From the NCBI GenBank assembly GCA_049999765.1, contig JBNGIQ010006059.1, forward strand, positions 25,032-51,778: a stretch of 26,747 bases of DNA. Direction: 5' to 3'. Each line of letters begins with the position of its first letter. The first letter of the stretch is position 1. The position numbers and the translations under genes were made by a program. Below are positions 8,637 through 20,962 of the stretch, piece after piece. The notes under the pieces were generated by a model. That model ran no database searches, was not told the DNA's origin, and saw nothing but the letters and a program-made list of their open reading frames with translations. Source of the stretch: Phaeoceros laevis. Lineage: Eukaryota > Anthocerotophyta > Anthocerotopsida > Notothyladales.

Positions 8637-10163
8637 TCAAGCACTTGGCGTACTAGTTGAGACCCTCAGTTTCACCATGTCATGTCCGAGCCGGCCAGTG
8701 AAGTCGATAGCACCCGGGCGCAGGGAATTGGCTGCCTCTGTCACCAGCATTGACGGGAACATCGTCCCAATGAAATCGTCACTTGAATCTCCCTGCTGTA
8801 ACCGCACTCTGGCTTCACACAGCGTGGCAAATAAGAAGGCGTCTCGAAACATGTTGGACCCCGATCCAATCCCTGTTCCGATTATCCGAGAACCTTGGCT
8901 CGCCTTCTCCGCGACGGAGAGGCACCTGCGGTAGGACAAAGCAGCGTCCGCCCACTGGTTTTGCGACATCAAGCACTTCCCTTGAGCTGAATGAAACTCG
9001 TAGTAGTCGTACGGGTCCTCCGGTGATGGCGCATTTGCAACCGTCTCCAGAATGCCCTTTGCTTCCAGCATCAGCGCCTGGGGATCCAGGACTACCTGCT
9101 CGTCCACCTCCGCCAGCCTGAGCTTCCACTTTGCAAGTTGAACCGGGCCAAGATCCCCAGCGATGGCATCAATTTGCTCCTTCAACTGCAATACCCTGGC
9201 ATTGAACTTGCCTGAACACCCTGCCAGCTCTTCCAGCAGGAGGAAGGACAGCTCCAAGCGCGTCGCATGCGCTCCCATTGGCAGCCAATGGATGGCTTGC
9301 TCCAGCCACCGGTATCCTTCTCTGTGATTGGAAGCCACAATTTGCTGCATTCCGAGCACGTAGCACAGGTATGGGCGCACGAAGTCCTTGCCGAAGGGCT
9401 CCTCGTCCTCGCTATCGTATTCCACCCACCCTGGCGGGTCTTTCTCATCGATCTCGTCAGGCTGGCCTGCCAGAATCCAGCTTCTTTCCCAGAACGCTAC
9501 CTGGTCCGCCGCAGCAGAGGTTTCCAACCCTAGTTCTGCCTGGGCATGCCCAAGCGCCAACATGACCATCCTCCGCTGCAGGTCCAAGGCAGATCTAGTC
9601 TCCCCTCGTTCCAGCGGCCATAGCCCAAGCAGATTCTCCCAAAGCTGGACAGCAGCGGTAAGCCCTGTCACATCAGCGGGGATCTTCCTTCCCGTCAGCC
9701 TGGTCAGGATGGGGGCATGGGCCCACACCAGGCACCAGGCCCTACAGCTGCGAACAACTACATTCCGGCCTGGTAGTTCATCTTGGAACACCTCCACAAT
9801 GCGAGCATAGTGCCGCTGCTCACACTCTTCATCCCCTGGGCCCGCGAGGGTCTCAGCCTCGTACCCCTGCTCTGCGTGCCACAGTAAGTTGTCAACAAGT
9901 TGCGCATCCATCTTCCCAGGCCATTCCGCCCGTGTCAAGAAAAACTTGAAGTCCTGCACAGGCGGTCGGTTGATGCGGTATGTAGCTCCTGTCAAGTGAA
10001 ACGAGTCAAGGAGCTCCAGAAGTCGAGGTGGATCCAATTCCTGTATCATCTGTTCAAGCTCAGAATCTGTCCACGACCGATTTCCGCTTCTCGCAGCTTG
10101 GAAGCATTCCTCAACAAACCAGGATGAGTACGAATCTGTACCATGACCTGTCAAGGACTCCAT
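8637..10163 (-). CDS. Unidentified protein with TPR-like C-terminal segment
   Basis: A single uninterrupted frame encodes 508 aa. The open frame extends upstream to 10256, but that extension begins at GTG; the first ATG is at 10163. I do not recognise the family. The sequence looks like a real soluble, mostly helical protein with many Trp, Leu, Glu and Ala. Near the N-terminus is a leucine-rich helix (LEQMIQELDPPRLLELLDSF). Residues about 236-256 form an acidic linker with DSEDEE. Around residues 388-421 the spacing of YYEFHSAQGKCL and WADAALSYRRCLSVAE matches a tetratricopeptide repeat (Ala and aromatic positions of a 34-aa unit), and the segment from about 269 to 330 also resembles helical-repeat pairs. 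That suggests a scaffold or protein-binding role, but this is inference. No signal peptide or membrane segment is seen from the ATG. Lack of introns sets it apart from the spliced genes on both sides and could mean retroposition or a lineage-specific gene. Confidence 0.7.
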   Translation of the reverse strand: MESLTGHGTDSYSSWFVEECFQAARSGNRSWTDSELEQMIQELDPPRLLELLDSFHLTGATYRINRPPVQDFKFFLTRAEWPGKMDAQLVDNLLWHAEQGYEAETLAGPGDEECEQRHYARIVEVFQDELPGRNVVVRSCRAWCLVWAHAPILTRLTGRKIPADVTGLTAAVQLWENLLGLWPLERGETRSALDLQRRMVMLALGHAQAELGLETSAAADQVAFWERSWILAGQPDEIDEKDPPGWVEYDSEDEEPFGKDFVRPYLCYVLGMQQIVASNHREGYRWLEQAIHWLPMGAHATRLELSFLLLEELAGCSGKFNARVLQLKEQIDAIAGDLGPVQLAKWKLRLAEVDEQVVLDPQALMLEAKGILETVANAPSPEDPYDYYEFHSAQGKCLMSQNQWADAALSYRRCLSVAEKASQGSRIIGTGIGSGSNMFRDAFLFATLCEARVRLQQGDSSDDFIGTMFPSMLVTEAANSLRPGAIDFTGRLGHDMVKLRVSTSTPSA

Positions 10164-10991
10164 ACTCCTACAAATCACAAGCACAACGCACCCGGTAGTC
10201 AGAGTCCAGATAAACAGCTCCGTCGTTATCGTGTAGAACCTACCTACTTGTGGCACACTATCTATATGTCAGTCGTGAACACCGTCCACTGTCAGGTACA
10301 CCGTCCACGATCTACAGCAGTCTGTCAAATGCTTCCACGTAGGCTAGTCAGACGTTTCTTCTTGCTTGCTGCAACGTACAAATTCTGAATGAAATGATCA
10401 TTGCCTGGAGAGGTCACTGTCTGCCCACATTTGGTCTCCTGCCGCAGACAAGAACTAATAAGAGCTCGTTAGTACAACATATTTGCCGGGGAAATTAGAC
10501 TGATGGTGAAAATCTTTGGGGGTCTAGGCACAAACGAACTAAAATCCAGACACCAGTTGCACTTGGCAGGAAGCTGAATTTACCGCTGGAGCCTCAAAAT
10601 GCCTGTGCGGCTGCGGCCCAAAAGTGCTTAATAAAGTTCCTTCCTTCCTCAAGCTCTCGAAATGTGCGCCAGGGAGCCAGAGGATATGACAAAACATACA
10701 GGCTCTCCCATCTACAGGTCCCGCAATACCAAGAATACCTCACAACCCTCTTAGCCCCTGACGGGCTTATGCATGATTTTTAATCATGGGACACAAAAGA
10801 CCTCAACTCGGGACCAGCTCTCTAAGTCAAAGAAAGGCTTTGGAGGATCTTCCATTCAGCAGTACTAGGGGAGATTCTCAAATTCAACTACCAATGATGT
10901 AGCCAATCAATTCACCATGATGTAGCCACGTTAAAATACATTCCCGCTCTGTTAGACTAAAATCCAGCAAACCAGGCGTTTGAGCTGCCTG
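10164..10991. other. Spacer between starch synthase stop and next gene
   Basis: About 830 bp covers the 3' flank of the starch synthase gene and the 5' flank of the unidentified 508-aa gene. Sequence from 10164 to 10256 stays open in frame with that gene and encodes a hydrophobic stretch, but without an ATG. No other exon is visible. Confidence 0.5.
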
Positions 10992-13900
10992 CTATGCATA
11001 GGGAGGATCTAGCACAGCCCATTCAAAAACTTGTTCATACTGAAGTGCCGCTTTATCCCACGAAAAATCTTGATTCATGCCCCTTCTCATGATTCCAAGC
11101 CATGCTTCCTTCTCATTCCGGTAAGTAGCGATTGAGATCCAGACAGCCTGCAAATCAACGTGTGTGTCAGCTCTGTAGTTGAATCTGAAAATTGAGAGAG
11201 CCCTTGCTCTTATCATAGAAGCAAAAGCTGAGGTCATAGGAAGTACCCCCATCATAGCCTCTTTTGTTAAAGGAGAGAAGGTCCATCTGAAACACCAAAA
11301 ACTCAGCCAAGGTCAATGCACTTGTGGTAGCAACGGCTCTTCACTGCTGTCAGCAACCACCTTCAGACAAAGACAAAACATGCCCTCCAATCATGCCCTT
11401 ACCCAGTGCCGGCGCCCTGACCACCATTGGCTAGGGGGTTGTAGTCTTGAACCGTATCCTGCAACATGTTAGACAACCATGAGCACTTAGAAAAACTGAA
11501 GCTGGAACTCACATACAATGCATACAAACCAAAGTTAGTAACCTGATGCTGTTCCCACCCTATCTGGAAAACAAGGTGAACCCTACCCTGAGGCCACCAG
11601 TAGAATGGACGACTGGGACAGTGCCGTATCGCATTGCATACAGCTGGTTAAGACCACAAGGCTCGAATCTTGATGGCATCAGAAGAATGTCACACCTGGA
11701 ACATTCAACCACGTCACAGCTTTAGTTGATCCACATGCCCATGCCACGCTATTGCAGATGTCTGGCACGAGTTCAATTACCCTGCTGTGATGCGATGAGC
11801 TACAGGTACACTGAATCCCACCCAACCCCGAAACTTGTCCTTGTAATTGTTTTCGGCCCATCCCATCCATGACTCGATATCTGGATCGCCACTTCCCAGC
11901 ATGATCTAACAGATAATTGACGTGAACGAGCAAATTAGAAGCTACTGCACTCATGCTAAAGCCTGCAAATTAGAGCCTATTGGAGAACTTGATAACTTCA
12001 AACATCTTCAGCCAATAACGCTAGGCAAGCTTCTGCCACAAGTAGATGGATGCATTTTGGAATCATGTCACTTCGTAGCCCAGTCTTTTTGAAATACTAT
12101 AAACGAAAGTTGCACATCACGAACCCCATACCATTTGGACATCATCTGTCATCAGCTCAGGCAGACCTGCTTGAATGAGATCAGGGCCCTTTTGATAGTC
12201 AAGACGCCCAATGAATCCAATCTGTAGAAAGATATGCAAACAAGTGATCGATCACCATGAGCTGCTAAATACAACATTGCCGTAGACACAAAACAAGGAT
12301 GCAACAGCAAAGCACAAGATCTTCATAAATCGAACACTCACCAGGGGGACCTCTGGACGAACTGCCAGACCAAGTTCTTTTTGAAGAGCTGCTTTACATT
12401 CTGCCTGTGCAGCAGCATCACGGTCAGGCATGTGCACACCAAACGGTCTCCACAGACTGCTTTGAAACTCCCAAGCGAGCACATCAATATGACCTACCTT
12501 TCCGCCCAAATCATCAACTACATATTGAGAAGGAATATGCCTGTCAGTCGCGGGGTTCCAGTCATCCACATCAACACCGTTTGTGATGCCTGAAAATATA
12601 GGAATGTCGATAGAGTGATGAACCATATGTTCCATGTGTCTCATAAAGTGAGCCCCAAGTGGTTAGTAAGCTGCTCAGCCATGTCTTTTGAGTAGAAGGG
12701 TTATAACAGATAGATATATATGCGCAGTAGGAAGTTGCTGGGCCTCCTGTAGCAGATTCCTTACCGTTTATAACTGCATTTCGAGTTCGAAGAAGTCCAT
12801 CCATACCCCATCCACCTTCTGCAGTGGTTATCTCCCAGGCATAGCCCTATAATCAAAGCACCAGAGTCTTATCATACCAGTATAGAGAGACTGAAGGGTT
12901 ATTCTACCGTGCAGATCAACAATCCCGATCCAACAACCAAGATGTTCGACCTCCCGGTATGGGAGCGTACCTGGCTAACAGTCAAAATCCTGTCCGAAGT
13001 CACAATAGCACCTTTTAGGATGTTGACTGCCTCGCCCTTGTCTAACGCATGTTTCCTTGCCCAGGTTGGAAACACCCATTCAAGGGCACCATACCAATCA
13101 GAAGGTAGTCCTAGCTTACTGTAAGTAGTCCCAGGCTCAACTCCCTGACAGAGTAGAACATGACTGTCAGACCTCGCCAGACAATGTGACCATGTTACTC
13201 CTCAAGCCACCACACGAATGAAAACTGCAACTTCACTAAACCAAAAGTAACGGCACAGCAGTAAAACCTGATGAGCAAGATTGTGAATGGCCAGAATGGA
13301 CCGAGCACCAGTGTACACACCGTATTTCCTGTATTTTGCTGCTAAAAGACTGCAAAATACCAGAATTTCTAAGTCTGTGCAGGTCCTCCCATTCCATGCT
13401 TTCAGCAACAGACTGGACACAACTAGGTGACATAAAATAACCTTAGCCCGATGGGTACAAGGTGTGAGAGATAGTAGCACTCACACTGGCACGAGACCGG
13501 CATGCCAATCATTGGCAATAAAGAGACATTTGTCACCGTAGGTGAAGCCTCCCAAGGGAAGGACTAGGGGAGCTTCACAAGCAGCATGGCAAAGAAGGGT
13601 GAATCGGAACTGCACAACCCAAAAAGTGCTCCATCCATTTAGATGGCAGTACATGTCAAAGCCAACGCCATTTGCAGAACAAATCTGATGTAAAGGGGCA
13701 AACTGACCTGATTATCACCAAAAGCGCCTCGGGTGTCCCCATATGGATTTCCTGGCCTATGGTATGAAGGATGATCCACAAAAACCTGAAGAGATAATCA
13801 AAATTGGGCTATTGCTGAGATTAATGAGCATCCACTCTCAGAGCCTCGGAAATAGTTAAAGGACATGACTAGCCAAACCTAGCCAGTGTTATCAGGACAG

Positions 13901-15039
13901 TTCCATACACATCACTTCACTCACCCAATCAACTCCGGCTCTGTACTCGTGAAAGAAGGCTACTTGATGCTGTCCACCAAAGCAGTCAACTTTGATGCGG
14001 CATTGGCAGTCAAAAGCTCCGGCATAGTTGGCATCTGTTACCCCATTCATGTACCGAGGAGATATGACCATAACTCGGTGACCTCGTTTAGCAAGTGCTA
14101 TGGGCAAGGCACCACAAACATCTCCTAACCCTCCAGTCTTAGAGTATGGTGCAACTTCTGCCGAAACAAATACAATGTTGAAAGGGTTTGTTGTTCGCTT
14201 GTTGCTCTCCTCCACATCACTGCGAGATAGCTTGGTGTTTTGCAAACCATCATACAGAGTGACTGATTCATCTGCTGCCGGTGCTGCAAGCAAGGGTTAT
14301 CCAGGATTATTGCAAAATATGAGCCAACACACAGAAGTTCCCTAATCAATAATTCTGCTGAACACACATTGACGGTGAGATTTGACCACTCAAGAAGTTC
14401 TTTAGTTATGGACTAAGAGGAACACTGAATGCATAGCCCAGACAAACACTTACTCCTTGATAGAGTAGAAGTTTGTGTGGGAGCTGATGTGGTTGCTGCA
14501 TCTACCCCTGCTGCTGAAGGTGCTAGGATATTTGCCCGAGGGCGACTCACATCCACTCTGGTATCTCTTAGCAAGACACCAGCCTCTGCTGACTCTGCAT
14601 TTGATGCAGCGATAATCTTCCGCAACTCTTCGTTCTCAGCTTCGATTTTTTTTATTTCCTTCTGCAGATCTTCCGGATCATTGGAGACCAGGACGTAGTC
14701 TGCAGGATAATCATCTTCAACACGCTGACTATTATCTGCATTGACGGCTGCTGTGGCCGAAGAACCTGTCTGTTCCAACCCTACATCCGCAGTGGCCTTT
14801 GATGACGCTTTGAAAGCAATCCAACTCTTCGAAGTCTGAAACTGGTTTAGGTTGACCTTGAATACCAGAGCACCAGCAATTGTTCTTTGAGACCGCCAGC
14901 AGATTGATGCTCCAGCAGATTTAATTTTAAACACCTGGCAAATCCCATCAGGAACCCGCCTTGTCTTCTTGTTTCTGCAATGCCCCCCTTGGTTGTTGCA
15001 AGTCAACACTGCAGGACTGGTGAGATGCACTGCTGCCAT
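10992..15039 (-). CDS. SSI: Soluble starch synthase, class I
   Basis: Fifteen exons join to 738 aa: 15039-14454, 14283-13925, 13785-13708, 13609-13485, 13349-13268, 13144-12971, 12846-12765, 12589-12498, 12404-12342, 12221-12132, 11905-11781, 11695-11587, 11458-11403, 11286-11247 and 11147-10992. All introns are GT-AG and phases agree throughout. The enzyme is a GT5 ADP-glucose:alpha-glucan glucosyltransferase that elongates short amylopectin chains in plastids. Residues 1 to about 60 are basic and Ser/Thr-rich, as in transit peptides. A variable linker follows with a short coiled-coil segment ([19 protein letters not shown]). The catalytic part starts near 228 and has KTGGLGDV (244-251), [40 protein letters not shown] and STGGLRDTV. 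Motif details ([39 protein letters not shown]) match the SSI class, not SSII-SSIV or granule-bound forms. The longest open frame begins at a TTG four codons upstream; I use the ATG at 15039. Confidence 0.95.
12405..12497 (-). other. Stop-free in-frame intron in the starch synthase gene
   Basis: Intron 8 of the starch synthase gene is 93 nt, begins GTAGGT and ends CACAG. Its length is a multiple of three and it has no stop in the reading frame, so retention would insert 31 residues between DDLGGK and AECKAAL. Known SSI proteins run directly from the GK to the [12 protein letters not shown]-type block, so splicing it out matches the family. Confidence 0.75.
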
Positions 15040-16240
15040 CGCCACCTTCAAGGCTGAACGAGTCTAAGCAGGATAGGACAGGACGATGCGGCAATCCATC
15101 TGTACCCAAAGGCACTGCATAGGATTAACGCAAGGTTTTGCAGACGTGCCGGTACATTTTGAGTCCACACTACAGGAGGAGAAACCTAGATCAGCTGGAC
15201 ATTTGGGAGACGAGAAAAAAGACAGGACTTTCAGACTGCTCGTACACCAGTAAGCCAGCACAACGGACGCCACACAGAATAATGATCTGTTGAACAGGAA
15301 AGACTTCTTCTGCAGTCCATCTCATCAGCAAAACGAGAATGCTGACAGAACCGCAACAAGAGGGCAGAAGAACATAGCAACAAGGAGCTGCCAGAAGCAC
15401 GAAGCATCGAGAGAATTATGCATAGTGGATATGAACATTGGTGTGCATATAGGTGCGTCAAGAGCTGGATACAGATTGTAGCGCCACAAAGCTTGACAAA
15501 AGTGATGCAGGTAGAATCAAACACGCAGGTGGAACCTTGCACTCACAAAGACCCAACCTCACTGATGCAATTTTTTTGCTTCATGTCCACTAAACAAAAC
15601 AAGATAGCACCTGCTTCTGAAGCAGTCAGACTCTGATATCAAGCTCAATTGCTCAGCCAAAAGTGAATTCAAAGTTTCAACCGGTTCCAAGGAGCTCCGA
15701 CGCTATGTGAGGAGACGCACAGTTAAAACCTCAAACCCGACCCACCAGCACTCAGTAAACGCGCAGAATCATACACAGGCACGCCGAATTTCAAAGGCGG
15801 CAATTCCAATTCCCCGCACAGCTACACACAATCTGCTAAAAGAGCTGCGAATTCAGCAAGCACCTAGGCTGCTCGAACCGCAACCTAGACAGAACCGTCC
15901 ATTCCTGCCACGATAACACTACATGCGGCACGCATAGCACGAAGAGCACTCGCCTCGCCAAGACTTCACTTCAGCCACAGAACCGATCTCCACAGTGAAT
16001 CATGCTGCATTGCTGCAAGGGAGACCGGTGCGCAGGTACAATTTTGTTCGTCGAGGTCCGCAGTCGAGGTCGACCAACTGATCAGATGGCTGGCCCAGCG
16101 GTGAGAAAGGGAGCGGGGGAAACGGAGTCAGGAGATGGAGGGCTGGCAGGAATGGACGGCGGGTGAGACGAGCGGAGGTGGCAGCGGGCGAGGGGACGAG
16201 ACGATCGGTGGGGACCGCATCTCCTACTACCATGCCGGTC
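15040..16240. other. Starch synthase 5' flank
   Basis: The region upstream of the minus-strand start at 15039 likely contains the promoter, a 5' UTR and possibly a leader intron. Open frames on both strands are short or of low-complexity composition, and I see no exon of a known family. Around 16080-16240 the sequence becomes purine-rich and GC-rich, ending in the 300-bp repeat. Confidence 0.45.
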
Positions 16241-16846
16241 ATGCCACCCTGTAACCGGTGGCCCGCTCCATATTGCCAATAAGCAACTGACGCATCCCTT
16301 GGTGCACACCTGGCTCATGCAGATAGGTGGCGACTGGAATAGATTTGTTTAGTGTTTGACCTGCTAGGGTACGGGCAAATCTTGCCGAAGGATAGCAACA
16401 GTGACACGGTCTCACAAAAACATGGTCTCCAGTTTAGCAAAGTTGAAAACCATCATCCTAGCATTTTGCAGGTTCAAATTTGCGATTTCAAAAAGTCTCG
16501 AGATAAATGATTAAGCCCTACCGCTAAATGCCACCCTGTGACCGGTGGCGCGCTTCATATTGCCAAAAAACAACTGACGCATCCCTTGGTGCACACCTGG
16601 CTCATGCGATCATTCACGCCAATAGGACATCAGATAAGTGGCGACTGGAACAGATTTGTTTGCTGTTTGACCACCTAGGGTACGGGCCAAATCTTGCCGA
16701 ACGATAGAGACAATGACACAGCCCAGGTACTCTCACAAAAAATGGTTTCCAGTTTAGAAAAGTTGAAAACCATCATCCTAGCATTTCGCAGTTCAAATTT
16801 GCGATTTCAAAAAGTCTCGAGATGAATGATTAAACCCTACCGCTAA
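16241..16846. repeat. Direct tandem duplication of about 300 bp
   Basis: Copy one is 16241-16527 and copy two 16528-16846. Both begin ATGCCACCCTGT(A/G)ACCGGTGG and end CCCTACCGCTAA, and share blocks such as CTGACGCATCCCTTGGTGCA and AAAACCATCATCCTAGCATT. Copy two carries an extra block of about 25 bp (GATCATTCACGCCAATAGG and a few bases more) after CTCATGC. The copies otherwise differ by scattered substitutions. The duplication lies between the DDT-domain gene's 3' end and the starch synthase 5' flank and is non-coding. Confidence 0.9.
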
Positions 16847-17062
16847 GGATGTTAAACTACTTCAAGAAATTTACTGGTTAGACCGACATAATATACACCG
16901 CAACCAGCGGAACACCTGAAACCTGACATTGGTTGGCGTCAGGATAGTAATCTCACAACCTTCCATGAGTGGCTTCCGGCTCTGCAGCAATGCATCGTCA
17001 AGAACATTGCTGGGTCTCAGTGCCTGCTAAAAAATACAGACGATGGCAGTGGTGTGCGAACT

Positions 17063-20000
17063 TCACTTCCTAGTGTGCGCCGCTGCCCCGTTAGCCAAAC
17101 CACCCACCCTGTCAAGGTGGTTCGCATCACTCCGTAAGTCACTCTTCCTAGAATCCGGTTTGGGTGGCCTGTGAACCCCAAGCCTCAGCCGAAGTTTGGT
17201 GGAACCACTACCAGGAACTTCCTCAATGTTGAGGCCATTGACGACAGCCTGGTTTAGATCTAGCAGCTCAGGTCGGTTAGGCAGATGGTCTTGGGCCAAA
17301 TCATCATGGCCGTAAAGCCCATTTGTGAGTGGTCCTGTGTTCATGTCCCCCCCTCCATAATCTCTTGACCCCGAATCATCATCCTCATCTTCCCCCTCCT
17401 CTGGTCCGACACTCTGCTCTTGTGAAGCCTGCTCCTGAGAATCTTGGCTATCACCGGCTCTGCTATCCTCTCCTTCCTTTTCCATATCCCTCCTACCTAC
17501 TCTATAACTGTGCTCACCATTATTCCCATCAGCGTCTTCATACTCACTATCATATTGGCCATAACCACCCGATCCCCGTGTGGACCTGTTACTCCTCCTT
17601 AGACCCCAATGGACAGAACCCCCGGCTGATTGCACTCTACCTCTTTTCGGTCTAGAACCCCCTTGCGATCCACTGCTGTCATCCTCAGAATTGACATAGT
17701 CACTGTCGACATTAGCCCCCTGATCATCCTCAGCATCATACTCTTCTTCTTCTGCCCTGTACTCCTCGTCTCTGTCAGAACTAAGCTCTCTCTTTCTCCG
17801 CTTCCTCTTCAAGTACTCCTCATCAAAAATTGCTTCTCCAATGATTTCCTCATCGCTTGACACCTCCCCGTCGGCTTCCCTTATGTACTCGTCATCAGGG
17901 TATTTCTGTGTCCGCCGAGATTGTCTACCACTGCACATACAACCATGATGATCATTAACACATTATTTCAGGAACCTGCCAATTCAAAAATAAGGCGGAC
18001 ATACAACTCTTCATGTTTAAGCTTCTGAAAATCTCCTGGAAACATAAAAAACGACCAGAGGGTAGTGCAGAAAGGCTTGAAATTGTGACTAACCTGCGTA
18101 GCGATGATGCAGCATTAGATTGGTCCACTTCAGCTGCATCACTTGCACCGCTGAAGCCTCTGAGCCTTTGCAGATACTCAGGTTTTCCATTCGTCCCGTT
18201 TGCCCTTGCATCAGTGTTGCGCAAATCTCGCCTGGCCATAAGAGGCTCCGGAGAAGGATATCTCTTGTTTCTGTTTATGTAAGATCAGCTTAGAACTAAA
18301 GAACCATTGCAAACAACTTTGTTCTCCTCCAGTTTAGTAAAACATAATAGAGCAAATCCTGCAAGTCACCCACTTACTTTGTGACTTTGATGGCCTCTGC
18401 AATTGACCTATCATAGTCATCTGATTGCCACAATACAATCAAACACAAAACTTCAGGAAAAATACTTGTAGGTTCATGTCTCAGAGCCATGACTGCAGCT
18501 GTACCTGATGCCAGGTGCTTCAGGCATATCCCTGAAACTAATGCACCCCAGCAACAACAAAATAACTGTAGAAGAGATGCATACCAAAAGTGTAAGTCAC
18601 AGGTTTCCTATCTCTTCGTGAACGTCCAGCAGCCAAACCATTCCCTCCCAAGCAAGTCTCCAAGAGCATGGCTTGCCTTGCCTGTTTCTTGAGAGCCCTC
18701 TCTTTTTTCTGCCAAATTAACAACAATTAGCTCGTGTCACATGATTCTCGAACACTTTCTACAAGCCACTGCCACTGACTGCAAAAGGGATGGACCCATG
18801 CAGACAATCTTACTTTGTGTAGTTCCTCAATATCTGGAAGAATATCAGTGTTGACCATCCGGCCCAAATTTACTTCCAGCTTGTTCTTACTACCACAAAG
18901 CCTTTCCTGCCAATTTGGTCACGGCTCATATGGTTAGAAATATCGGATCCCACATGAACAGTACACACACTTCATTGGGTGTAGGGTAGTACCACAACAT
19001 CCTTGAACTCATCAAAATTTGTAGCCACTGTCTCCCACTGCCCTGATTCGGGAGGGGGTACTGCACGGCCTCGCATTGAGGCCTTGGACCTGCTCTTTTG
19101 CTCTGGGCGTGGCAACTCTGCCCGCGGTAGCTCTCTGTACAGTCTTTGTCCGAGCACCACGTCATCCTCATACCTGATTGACGAAACAGTGATAACACAC
19201 ATCAGTGGAAAACATAAAGAGTAACCTGAATCAAGTGTGCCAGAACTGGCCGCTAAAGTCAGCCCTGATGACTTTTAAGCATTCATCAACTAGTGTCTCA
19301 CCAATAGGTGACCCCGTGTATCTCTGGTCCTAAATGCTCTTTCCGGAAACTGGACACTGGATATCCATGTTTCAACGAATCATCCACATAAGCCCGCATA
19401 TCGTCTTGCTGCACACCCGCCATCCACCAAAACACAGTTCAGGTGGAAGTCTGTGGAACGTACCATACACGGTTACTGGGCCAAGATAGTAAGCTAGAAC
19501 TATATATCAGTTCTACTTTAGACCCCAACAGGCGATCTTCAATCGAGGAAACGCGCACTCCTAACAACTCAGTGAAATATTCATTACGTAAGCGTGCTTC
19601 ACATCTAGATCAACACCAAGGACCTACATCAAGGCGTATTTCACAAAGAGCTTTAAGAATCTTAAGCCTCATCCCCGGTTCAAACTCATTGTATACTTGG
19701 ATCTCCACTCTGCCATCAGGTATAGCACAGTGTCAGATACCAGTAGGGATTTAATATCAATAAGATTGACATTTTTGTACTCTTTGAACAAGCACATAAA
19801 GCTCAAATAGATTGCCAAAAAGCAAGCACTCATATATACCTACAGCCTGCTCTTACCCGTGATTGACAACCAATGGACAAGGGCCTTCAGCTACCTACAG
19901 ACACGACAAGCAATGTTCTGATCAAGATTGCACAATAACTGACAGGGAGCTTGCCTCAAACAGAAGGGAGGTTCAACATGCAAGCCAGTACCTTTTTCCA

Positions 20001-20962
20001 CCAGTCCTTCAACTTCTTGCAAAGCACAGTCACCCAGGTGTCCCGGGTTAGAGCAATTCTGGCTGCTGGAGGGATTGCCTGCAGAGGATTGACAACTTCC
20101 GCATGAGAAACAGCTAATTTGCAAGCTCCCAAGAATCTCCAAAAACACCAACATTTTCGCATGCCAATACAGATCGTAAGAACTTTGACCGCTACAACCA
20201 CAAGTGCTGTGACGGCAAACCGCGGACTAGTGACAACCAGGTGTAACCCAACGACCTGTCATCTGGAAGGTAAACGGGAGGCCCAACATTCTATATCTGC
20301 CCCCAAATTCCACCGAAGCCAGGACCATGAAATTCAGAAGTGATCAGAAGTGATTTCCACCTTCAACAGAGCCAAATGGATATCGTCAAGTCGACTATTG
20401 GGTACCAGCAGGGCGGTTTCTAGCTCGTCTGCAGTAAAATCATACTCGAAACCAAGGAGGGGTCGGAAGGCCTAAAAAGCACCAAAGTGGTCAGTCAATG
20501 TCCTCGAAGCGACTTTAGCAGTTAAGTTTGCAATCAAAATCTACGGAACCCCATCATATCCACTGGGATCTCATGCAATAATACGTCCAAGACTGAGCCT
20601 CCAAATTGCATGTAGACCAAGTACTCATATCTACAACGGTGCACTTAGCAGGAGGAGGGCGAGTTGCCACCTACGTTGAAGAAATTCAGGACCGAGGCAA
20701 GTTCCCACATGCTTCTGAGCTGCCATCGCGCATTCTGAGCTGGTAAGGAGGGAGTAGGAGCTAGCTCCACCGGAGGTTCATACTCTACAGGTTTCCTCCT
20801 GGTAAAGGTGGTCCTGGGAGGAGGGGCAGGTGCTGGCGGTGCTAATCTTGCTGCAGTCCTGGCGGTGCAGGCCCTCGTAGGTCGCCTTCGAGGACGAGAA
20901 TTATGTGCTTCCTCCTCTGAATACACGGTGGAAGCATCTTTTGCCATGACCTTTTCCCTCAT
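17063..20962 (-). CDS. DDT-domain nuclear protein, chromatin-associated type
   Basis: Twelve exons join to 732 aa: 20962-20675, 20471-20361, 20078-19992, 19894-19857, 19709-19628, 19408-19302, 19173-18993, 18906-18814, 18708-18585, 18420-18378, 18270-18094 and 17930-17063. Phases agree and all introns are GT-AG. After a basic Arg/Pro-rich N-terminus, residues about 85-150 form the DDT domain (WELASVLNFFN, then FRPLLGFEYDFTADELETAL). WHIM-like and conserved plant segments follow: DTWVTVLCKKLKDWW, DDMRAYVDDSLKHGYPVSSF, YWYEDDVVLGQRLYRE and TYTFDDYDRSIAEAI. This order matches the plant family of Arabidopsis At5g08630/At1g18950-type DDT proteins, which associate with ISWI-type chromatin remodelling. 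Residues 444-732 come from one large exon. They are very acidic and Ser/Gly-rich, with a nuclear-localisation-like KRKRRKR at 485-491. The start is the first ATG of the exon frame; an alternative ATG lies five codons downstream (20947). Protein partners are inference from the family. Confidence 0.9.

Noticed and set aside
8783-9810. Several plus-strand open frames opposite the 508-aa gene
   Set aside because: They are antisense shadows of the long minus-strand frame and fall in mutually overlapping phases.
10164-10256. Hydrophobic N-terminal extension of the 508-aa protein as a signal anchor
   Set aside because: The extension begins with GTG and has no ATG, so it is unlikely to be translated in a plant nuclear gene unless joined by splicing.
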